From assembly GCA_020849855.1 (NCBI GenBank), contig JADZFO010000040.1, positions 142,705 to 206,704 of the forward strand: a stretch of DNA of 64,000 nucleotides. The letters run 5' to 3'. Position numbers and translations under genes: made by a program. This document shows, one piece after another, positions 58,209-64,000 of this stretch. The notes beneath the pieces were generated by a model. It saw only the letters and a list, made by a program, of their open reading frames with translations. It did no database searches and had not been told where the DNA came from. The first letter of the stretch is position 1. Each line of letters starts with the position of its first letter. The DNA is from a bacterium (lineage in GTDB: Bacteria; 4484-113; JAFGCY01).

Positions 58209-59843
58209 GTGACCGACGAGCATTTTGCCCGCGACACAGCCACCGTACAGGTTTCGGTCAATGTTGTCGGCAACATCGTACCCATTCCATCGCTGAACTG
58301 CAGCACAGCTTCCGGCAGCGCGCCTCTGGCCGTCCAATTCGATGCAGTAGACAGCCTGGATCTTGACGGCAACATCATCCGCTATGACTGGGATCTGGAC
58401 GGTGACGGGATTTACGAGTTCTACGATGCCGGCTCTGTCATCGACTTCACCTTCAACACCGGCGGGAACTACGCGGCGAAGCTGCGCGTGACTGACAACA
58501 GGGGCGCGCAGGGGATCGCTAGTGTGGACATCGCAGTCAACAGCCCTCCCCAGGCCGTGTTACAGCTATTGCCAGATGATGTCCAGAATGGCGAGAACTT
58601 CAGTCTGGATGCCTCGCTGAGTAGTGACAACGACGGCAGCATCATGCTCTATGAGTGGGACACGGACGGAGATGGCAGCTTTGAGACCAACAGCGGGACG
58701 GACAGCCTGATCGAGGTTATCGCGAACACCACCGGACCCTTCACCCTCAACCTGCGCGTGACCGATGAGGATGGTGCGACGTCAACGGACAGCGCGCTGC
58801 TGCATGTGCATGGCTGGATCACGACGACCCCAGACAGCATGGGCGACACCGGGGTGTGCAGCTCGCTGGCTCTGGTCGCCGGCCATCCAGCCATCTGCTA
58901 TCAAGACTCAACAAACTTCGACCTGTGCTATGTCCGAGCCACGAACGCCGACGGCACGGCCTGGGCAGCACCACAGACCTTGGATAGCGAGGGTATCACC
59001 GGCTCGCATTGCTCTCTGGCCATAGTCAACGGCAAGGCGGCCATCAGCTATACCGACGACACCAATCATTGCCTGCGCTTTATCCGGGCTGCGGATGGGG
59101 ATGGCACAGCCTGGGCCGCCCCGCAAATCGTTGACAGCCTAGGCTATGGCATGTTCACATCCCTGGCCCTAATCAATGGCAAACCGGCGATTAGTTACTT
59201 CGAGAGCCAGGGCAATGTCCTTCGCTTTGTCCGGGCTACGGACGCAGATGGAACGACATGGGCGGCGCCGCAGGTACTGGACAACGCAGGCTCCACCGGC
59301 ATATGGACCTCCTTAGCCCAGGTCAACGGCCATGCGGCGATCAGTTACTACGCCTTCACCGGCGACGACCTACGTTACATCCGTGCAACGGATAGCGAAG
59401 CTACGGCTTGGGCTACGCCACAGACTCTTGACAGCATAGGCACGGTCGGCTACTACACCTCGCTCGCCGTGGTCAACGGCAACCCGGCGATCAGCTACAC
59501 CAACGCCACGGCCGGCGATCTGTGCTATGTCAGGGCCACTGACGCGGATGGTGTGGTTTGGTCCACCCCAGTGATCGTTGACGGCCTGGGAAACACTGGC
59601 CAGTTCACCTCACTTGCAGTGGTCGACGGCCGGCCGGCGATCAGCTATCTCGACTTCGCCGGCGGCGCCCTGCGCTATGTTCAGGCCGCAAACGCGGACG
59701 GCACGGTGTGGGACATTCCTGTGACTGTCGATAGCGCTGGCTACACTGGAAAGTTCACTTCGTTAAAGATAGTCGACGGCCAGCCTGCGATCAGCTACTA
59801 CAACGACACGGACGGCGACCTGCGCTTTGCCATCAACTTCTAA
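58209..59843 (+). CDS. C-terminal part of the same lipoprotein: PKD domains and seven propeller blades
   Basis: The frame is open from 58161, directly after the TAG; the first start codon is GTG 58209. It completes the interrupted PKD domain, adds two more (each with YDWDLDGDG or YEWDTDGDG) and then seven consecutive ~50-residue repeats of the form TSLAVVNGxPAISYxxxxxGDLxYVRATDADGTxW. Seven such units suggest one seven-bladed beta-propeller. No signal peptide or ribosome site serves this half, so on its own it would not be exported. It is best read as the distal part of a broken 808-residue gene. Confidence 0.7.
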   Translation: MTDEHFARDTATVQVSVNVVGNIVPIPSLNCSTASGSAPLAVQFDAVDSLDLDGNIIRYDWDLDGDGIYEFYDAGSVIDFTFNTGGNYAAKLRVTDNRGAQGIASVDIAVNSPPQAVLQLLPDDVQNGENFSLDASLSSDNDGSIMLYEWDTDGDGSFETNSGTDSLIEVIANTTGPFTLNLRVTDEDGATSTDSALLHVHGWITTTPDSMGDTGVCSSLALVAGHPAICYQDSTNFDLCYVRATNADGTAWAAPQTLDSEGITGSHCSLAIVNGKAAISYTDDTNHCLRFIRAADGDGTAWAAPQIVDSLGYGMFTSLALINGKPAISYFESQGNVLRFVRATDADGTTWAAPQVLDNAGSTGIWTSLAQVNGHAAISYYAFTGDDLRYIRATDSEATAWATPQTLDSIGTVGYYTSLAVVNGNPAISYTNATAGDLCYVRATDADGVVWSTPVIVDGLGNTGQFTSLAVVDGRPAISYLDFAGGALRYVQAANADGTVWDIPVTVDSAGYTGKFTSLKIVDGQPAISYYNDTDGDLRFAINF

Positions 59844-59890
59844 CCAGCAGAGACGAACAGGTATCCCGACATCCGTTGGAATCAGCCGTG

Positions 59891-59896
59891 TATGAT
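59891..59896 (+). promoter_or_regulatory. -10 box TATGAT of mscL
   Basis: TATGAT lies 47 bp before the mscL start. The leader contains a GC-rich near-palindrome (CTTTCGCGC-gct-GCGCGCGGAAG). Confidence 0.35.
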
Positions 59897-59943
59897 GCTT
59901 TCGCGCGCTGCGCGCGGAAGTTCTAACACGGAGTGAGTCCAGC

Positions 59944-60324
59944 ATGAGCATGCTCAAGGAGTTCCGCGAGTTCGCGGTACAGGGCAACGTTGTCGACACT
60001 GCTGTCGGCATCATCATCGGCGGCGTGTTTACACCCATCGCCGGCAGCCTGGTGAACGACATCATCATGCCGGTGCTGGGCCTGGCGCTGGGCAAGGTGG
60101 ACTTCAAGAACCTCTACATCATGCTCAAGGAGGGCGCAGCGGCCAGCGCGCCTTACGAATCGCTCGAGGCTGCCAAGGCCGCCGGGGCGGTGACTATCAA
60201 TTACGGCGTGTTCCTCAACATCTGCCTGACCTTCTTCATCACTGCCTTTGCCGTCTTCCTGCTGGTCAAGGGCATGAACAAGCTGCGCAAGGAGAAGAAG
60301 GCCGAGGAAGCCGCGGCGGCCTGA
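59944..60324 (+). CDS. mscL: Large-conductance mechanosensitive channel
   Basis: The 126-residue protein has typical MscL sequence: MLKEFREFAVQGNVVDTAVGIIIGGVFTPIAGSLVNDIIMP (amphipathic N-terminal helix and pore helix TM1), a periplasmic loop, TM2 (NYGVFLNICLTFFITAFAVFLLVKGMN) and the charged C-terminal bundle RKEKKAEE. It opens under membrane tension to release solutes during osmotic downshock. Confidence 0.96.
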   Translation: MSMLKEFREFAVQGNVVDTAVGIIIGGVFTPIAGSLVNDIIMPVLGLALGKVDFKNLYIMLKEGAAASAPYESLEAAKAAGAVTINYGVFLNICLTFFITAFAVFLLVKGMNKLRKEKKAEEAAAA

Positions 60325-60344
60325 GCCCGGGCCGGATGCTGGCC

Positions 60345-60791
60345 TTATACGCTGCCCTCCGGCTCGACAACGCCAATGGCCGCCAGTGTCGTAGTGGCTG
60401 CGTCCGGGCTGTCCGCGCGGACATGCAGCACCAGCAGGTTGGTATAGGCCGGGCATGGCGCGCCGGGGACCATGCCTGGTGTGCTGTAGTGCCAGACGAT
60501 GTTGTGGCCGTCATTGACGCAGTAGACGCCCGCGTCAGCCCCTTCCGTCAGGGCGGAGAGATAGATGTTGCCCAGCGGGTCGACGAGCATCGGCGCAAAG
60601 ACACCGGCAAAGAGGCCGCGGTCCCAGAGCTCGGTACCGTCGCCGTTGAAGCCATACATGCGGCTGGTATAGCTGCTAGCCCCCGTTGAGGTAACGCTGC
60701 AGACAACGTAGTTCTCATTGCTGACGACAATTGGCGGGGCCTGGATGTTGCCCTGCGCCGGCAGGAAGCTCTGATAGATCGGGAAGATCAC
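60345..60791 (-). pseudogene. 3' part of a frameshifted dockerin/PQQ lipoprotein gene
   Basis: A 148-residue frame continues the propeller of the upstream fragment: PPIVVSNENYVVCSV, YGFNGDGTELWDRGLFAGVFAPMLVDPLGNIYLSAL and GVYCVNDGHNIVWHYSTPG are blade sequences. It overlaps the end of the upstream frame. Reading its frame backward across the junction gives LLFTGSSFNAVGILPVIFPIY, a smooth continuation. So this is the distal part of one gene, not a separate protein. Confidence 0.75.
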
Positions 60792-62221
60792 CGGCAGAAT
60801 GCCGACAGCGTTGAAGCTGCTGCCGGTGAAGAGCAGGTTAGCGCGTCGTCATAAACCACCGGCCAGCGTGAATCAAAGGCAAAGGCGGTCATCGCCGTGC
60901 CGTCAGTCAGCGCGTTGCCGCCGATGGTCTGGTCTTCCAGCGGCAGGACCAGCACTGGGTCGAAGATGGTCGGCGCAGCAGCCGGCGCTGCTGCCAGGGC
61001 AACTGACCAGCGCAGGCTGCCGTCGGGCTCGATGGCATTCAGGCGATCCTCGGCGTCCGGAGCGATAAGCAGGCCGTTGTCAGCGATCACCGGCTGCCAC
61101 CAGGCGCCGTGGCTGGTCTCGGCAAGTTCGCGCTTCCAGCGCAGGTGGCCGTCGCGGCTGAAGCAGAGGATACTGCCGCCGTCCTCCTGCACATAGACGT
61201 TTTCGTCCACGCTCAGCAGTGGCGGGCTGAGGCTCTTGCCAGAGCGGTAGCTCCATTCAAGCTGGCCGAAGCGGTTGACGGCGTAGAGTGTGCCCGGGCC
61301 GGGCTGCATCATGCCGGGGTTCGGCGCGGCGAGAGAGCTGTAGGTAGTACCGTAGGCGTCTGCAACTGGCGAAGTGACATGCGCTGCGGTGCCGGCGAGT
61401 TCGAGCGTCCAGGCCACTGTTTCCGTCAGGGGACCGGCGACTTTGCTCTGCCCGTTGCGGGCATCCCCACCCTGCTGCTGGTTCCAGAAGGGCACGCTGG
61501 CCAGGCTGTAGAGCACCCCGTTCGAGGCGACGCCGTACTGGTAAGGCTCGTCTGCATTGGCGGTTGGCACCACGCGGTAGACCAGGTTGGGCAAAGGCGC
61601 CGCCAGGTGGAAGCTGTAGCGCGGGGGCTGGGTGCTTCCGGGGGCGCTGCTGATGAAGGGCACCCAGGAGGCGTGTGTCCATTCCGTCGCGGAAAGGAAG
61701 CGCATCTGGATCTCATAGCCCGCCACCTTGCCGCCGTAGTTGATGCCGATGGGCGTCAGGTCGGTAATGCTCACCACACCGTTGGCGTCGGCGTCGGCAA
61801 TCTGGTGCTCGATCCAGTCGCCGGCAGTGGAGCTGTTCAGATAGTGCACGCCAATGGGGGTGAGGTCAGCGATGCTGACGGTGCCGTCAAGGTTGAGGTC
61901 ACCCTGGTTGCGGTAAGACCAGGACATATCCGCCCCGCCGCCGCCGTCAGGCGTGACCCAGAGGTCGCCAACCTCTGAACCGCTGCCGGTGGGAGGAACG
62001 GAAACACGCCGCGCTGTCCCCTGCGCCTGCAGGACGCGGTCAAACTCGCTGACCAACTGCCGCCAGAGCGCTGCATCTACCCCGGCCGGGCGCGGCTGCG
62101 GGCCAAAGAAGCTTGAAACCGGCAAAGTCTGCTCTTCCTGCGGCTGCGGAGTCTCTGGACTACTGCAGGCTGCGGCAAGCAGCATTGCTAGACCGATGCT
62201 AAACAGGACGAAGCGTTTCAT
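60788..62221 (-). CDS. Dockerin-type, PQQ-propeller lipoprotein, frameshifted near its 3' end
   Basis: The 477-residue product starts at ATG 62221 with GGAGG 6 nt upstream. The lipobox is LAAAC (Cys19). Residues ~105-155 contain two dockerin type I calcium loops (DLNLDGTVSIADLTPIGVHYLN; DADANGVVSITDLTPIGINYG). Then come PQQ-like blades (LYAVNRFGQLEWSYRSG, ILCFSRDGHLRWKRELA, LNAIEPDGSLRWSVAL). Near 60840, at GCGCTAACCTGCTC, one missing base shifts the frame, and the last ~30 residues here are out of register. The intact protein would be about 620 residues. No cohesin is in the window. Confidence 0.78.
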   Translation of the reverse strand: MKRFVLFSIGLAMLLAAACSSPETPQPQEEQTLPVSSFFGPQPRPAGVDAALWRQLVSEFDRVLQAQGTARRVSVPPTGSGSEVGDLWVTPDGGGGADMSWSYRNQGDLNLDGTVSIADLTPIGVHYLNSSTAGDWIEHQIADADANGVVSITDLTPIGINYGGKVAGYEIQMRFLSATEWTHASWVPFISSAPGSTQPPRYSFHLAAPLPNLVYRVVPTANADEPYQYGVASNGVLYSLASVPFWNQQQGGDARNGQSKVAGPLTETVAWTLELAGTAAHVTSPVADAYGTTYSSLAAPNPGMMQPGPGTLYAVNRFGQLEWSYRSGKSLSPPLLSVDENVYVQEDGGSILCFSRDGHLRWKRELAETSHGAWWQPVIADNGLLIAPDAEDRLNAIEPDGSLRWSVALAAAPAAAPTIFDPVLVLPLEDQTIGGNALTDGTAMTAFAFDSRWPVVYDDALTCSSPAAASTLSAFCR

Positions 62222-62336
62222 TTCATCCTCCCTGAGCAGCACTACTAATACCGATCTGCAATGTCCGTTATCGCAGAGGGGCCCCAAAGGGGCGACAATG
62301 CCGGGAGGATGCGCGCGATTGGCCAGAGGAAGCAGG

Positions 62337-63230
62337 TTAGGGAGTGACCCAGGCCGAGGGTGCGGAGTCGACACCCTTCTCCGGCCAGCGGGCCATGATG
62401 CAGTACTCGGAGTCCTCAAAGTGCGGGATCAGGGCGCTTGTGCTGTCTTCAGCCAGGACCTTTTCGCGCAGCTGGCCGCTGGCCAGGGGGTAGATGATGA
62501 CCAGGCGCAGATCGCGCGGGTCGCTGTACTCGTTCCAGAGCAGCGAGGCTGTGCCGCCGGCGATGGTGTCGATGTGCAGGCCGCTGGGGGTGCGCAGGCG
62601 CTCAAACTCGATGGTGTTGCCAATCGCGCCGGAGCGAAAATCCTCATCCTGGCTCAGCACGGCGATGAACATGCTGCCGGCCGGGTTCACGTACCACTCC
62701 CAGGAATGCTTGAGGGAAGTCTTGTTACCCTTCAGCGTGCCGCCGCTGTAGTAGACGTTCTTCCCGGGATAGAGCTCCCAGTAGCCCTTCTCAAAGTTGG
62801 CCACGGCGGTGTAGTGCGGCTTGCCGTTGTTGACAACCCAGAAGTTGTCGGTGGCGAAGTCCTCGGCGATGCCCTGGCGCTCGTAGATTACCCAGGCCAG
62901 GCCCTCAGCGGGCGGCGTATAGAGCATCATGGAGAGCTCGGTGTCGAAGTCAGTGCTGGAGCTCTGGGCGGCGATGTTCTCGTCCGGGGCAAACTCGACA
63001 TCCTTGGCCTCAATCAGGCTGCTGCTGCGGACAGGGCTGCTGCCGGCGCCGCTCAGGGCGCTGAGTTCAGCCAGCGAAGGCAGGGCCCTCAGGCCCGCCG
63101 CAGGGACAGACACCTCGCCAGAGTGCTGCTGGGCCGGCTTGTCTGCCACTGGAGCGTCAGCCGCCGCGCCGCAGCCAAGCACCGGCAGCAGTGCTGCAAG
63201 CAGGACGGTGTTGATGCATGGCCGTGGCAC
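62337..63230 (-). CDS. Hypothetical lipoprotein
   Basis: The 297-residue protein starts at GTG 63230, decided by GGGGGA 4 nt upstream and by the signal peptide that follows; an open frame extends further upstream. The lipobox is VLGC. The mature part is beta-rich, with WELYPGKNVYYSGGTLKG, WEWYVNPAGSMFIAVLSQ and a Trp-rich core. The phrase WELYPGKN...SLKHSWEWYVNP recalls the middle domain of the neighbouring PKD lipoprotein (RWELHGPY...YLSPGGTLYCTVLSP), so the two may share an unnamed domain. I recognise no family. Confidence 0.68.
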   Translation of the reverse strand: MPRPCINTVLLAALLPVLGCGAAADAPVADKPAQQHSGEVSVPAAGLRALPSLAELSALSGAGSSPVRSSSLIEAKDVEFAPDENIAAQSSSTDFDTELSMMLYTPPAEGLAWVIYERQGIAEDFATDNFWVVNNGKPHYTAVANFEKGYWELYPGKNVYYSGGTLKGNKTSLKHSWEWYVNPAGSMFIAVLSQDEDFRSGAIGNTIEFERLRTPSGLHIDTIAGGTASLLWNEYSDPRDLRLVIIYPLASGQLREKVLAEDSTSALIPHFEDSEYCIMARWPEKGVDSAPSAWVTP

Positions 63231-63334
63231 AGTATCCCCCGCCAGAAGATAGCAGCACAGCGGAGAGAACGGGTGTAGGCCCGGGCAAATCTGGATTAAC
63301 AAATGATGCCGGGGCGCGCCCTGCCCTTTCAGGC

Positions 63335-63805
63335 CTAGAACTGCTGCTCGCTCAGGCCTTCAGCGTTGCATTTGGCCTCCATCTCGGCGTAGCGGCGTTC
63401 GATTTCATCGTCGCTGACATGCTCCTTGTGCGTGCCGATGTACCAGCGGTTGCCGTCGCGGTCTTCAACCCCGCCGTTGCGGTCGCCATAGGGCTGGTCC
63501 GTCATGTAGCGGATCACCTTGCCGCCGGCTGCCACCGCAGCGGCGAACATGCTGTCGCAGTCCTCGGTGTAGATGAAGAGAGTGGTGTGGGACAGCCTCT
63601 GGCCCTCGCCGGCCTGGCCCAGCATGATAAGGGTCCTGCCGATGCGCAGAGCGACATGCACCGGCCGGCCGGCGGAATCAGTAACGTATTCCGTCACCTC
63701 GGCGCCGAAGGCCTGCTTGATGAACTCGACGCTGGCCGCGGCGTCCGAGACCACCAGATAGACGTTGACGCTGCCGTAGCCTTCAGGAATTGCTGAGACG
63801 GACAT
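63335..63805 (-). CDS. VOC/PhnB-like glyoxalase-fold protein
   Basis: The 156-residue protein starts at ATG 63805 with AGGAG 4 nt upstream. It has two beta-alpha-beta-beta-beta units: SVNVYLVVSDAAASVEFIKQAFGAEV at the start, then HVALRIGRTLIMLG, FIYTEDCDSMFAAAVAAGGKVIRYMTDQPYGDRNGGVEDRDGNRWYIGTH. That second half, with YGDR and the G-N-x-W-x-I-x-T-H end, is typical of PhnB-like VOC proteins. The C-terminal tail is charged and helical. Metal use and substrate are unknown. It is monocistronic. Confidence 0.87.
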   Translation of the reverse strand: MSVSAIPEGYGSVNVYLVVSDAAASVEFIKQAFGAEVTEYVTDSAGRPVHVALRIGRTLIMLGQAGEGQRLSHTTLFIYTEDCDSMFAAAVAAGGKVIRYMTDQPYGDRNGGVEDRDGNRWYIGTHKEHVSDDEIERRYAEMEAKCNAEGLSEQQF

Positions 63806-63879
63806 GGAGCTCCTGTGCTGCAAGTGCTGAACTGATTCTAAGGCCCGGCGCAGAGGTTTCAGGCGGGGCACGGCCTAGG

Positions 63880-64000
63880 TGTAGTTGCTAAATAGGTTGT
63901 TCACTCGGGTGACGGCTGAGAGACTGTTGGTTGCGAAGACACCAGTCAAGCCGGAGCACCCGAATGAACATACACAGTTTAGCGAAAACCACGCCTGCGC
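63880..64000 (+). mobile_element. Possible left end of an IS481-family insertion sequence
   Basis: TGTAGTTGCTAAATAGG could be the terminal inverted repeat, since the family's ends usually begin TGT. About 80 bp downstream a transposase-like start follows. The right end lies beyond the window, so the element cannot be closed. Confidence 0.4.
63964..64000 (+). CDS. Start of a gene cut by the window edge, IS481-type transposase-like
   Basis: ATG 63964, with GGAG upstream, begins MNIHSLAKTTPA, which runs off the window. IS481/IS3-type integrases of this group commonly open with MN(I/V/T)H..A.(L/T)TP followed by a Ser/Arg-rich HTH. Twelve residues are too few for certainty. Confidence 0.4.
   Translation, partial: MNIHSLAKTTPA

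Overview
This 64 kb window is a GC-rich chromosomal segment from a diderm, probably uncultivated bacterium. The Gram-negative envelope is shown by an ADP-heptose pathway pair (rfaE1/rfaE2), a family 9 (heptosyl-type) glycosyltransferase, LptC/LptA-like proteins, many lipoboxes and TatA. Dockerin and PKD modules, PQQ-type propeller lipoproteins, clouds of small variable hairpins and a DUF1028 protein resemble Planctomycetota, Armatimonadota and similar deep lineages, but the sequence alone does not fix the phylum. Many genes begin 6 nt after a TANNNT box, so leaderless transcription is probably common here.

Left end (1-3.9 kb): an accessory island. A Cys-rich protein ending in a metzincin-type zinc motif overlaps a small lipoprotein gene by 4 bp (candidate toxin and periplasmic immunity). 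A frameshifted Rhs/YD-repeat remnant follows. All are framed by hairpin clusters, 88-bp composite repeats and a 20-bp tandem repeat. 3.9-17 kb: an unknown Ala-rich protein, a SPOR-like membrane protein, ThiE-like enzyme, TlpA-type thioredoxin lipid-envelope enzyme, glycosyltransferase, an HTH/unknown pair, S-adenosylhomocysteinase, an S55 (SpoIVB-like) peptidase and a TPR-AAA ATPase. 17-27 kb: PadR regulator, YlmH-like S4 protein, degenerate receiver-GGDEF protein, DHH-like phosphoesterase, DUF4139 protein, TatA, a free-standing 5S rRNA gene with its own promoter and terminator, DUF1028-TPR protein, vanadium haloperoxidase/PAP2 enzyme, tRNA-Leu(CAG) and an orphan fliQ.

27.3-40.3 kb: a long, tightly packed minus-strand array: pentapeptide-repeat membrane protein, divergent PAP2, TlyA, NAD kinase, RecN, very large LptC-like and LptA-like proteins, rfaE1, rfaE2, comF and a BON lipoprotein. 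It combines DNA repair, NADP supply and LPS/heptose export. Internal -10 boxes suggest it is not one simple transcript.

40.3-46.4 kb: an intergenic repeat region, three tandem secreted coiled-coil paralogues sharing promoter and leader architecture (two with an identical 16-residue C-terminal tail), a heptamer repeat tract, then an AT-rich two-gene operon of unknown function whose second product carries a PD-(D/E)xK-like nuclease signature (candidate defence system).

46.4-64 kb: uvrB, a small PKD protein, a sigma-70-like protein fused to TPRs, a secreted alpha/beta hydrolase, a 1029-residue PQQ/FN3-like lipoprotein, an EamA transporter, a PKD/seven-blade-propeller lipoprotein broken by an in-frame amber codon, mscL, a dockerin/PQQ lipoprotein broken by a frameshift, another lipoprotein, a VOC/PhnB-like protein, and what looks like the left end of an IS481-type insertion sequence at the window edge.
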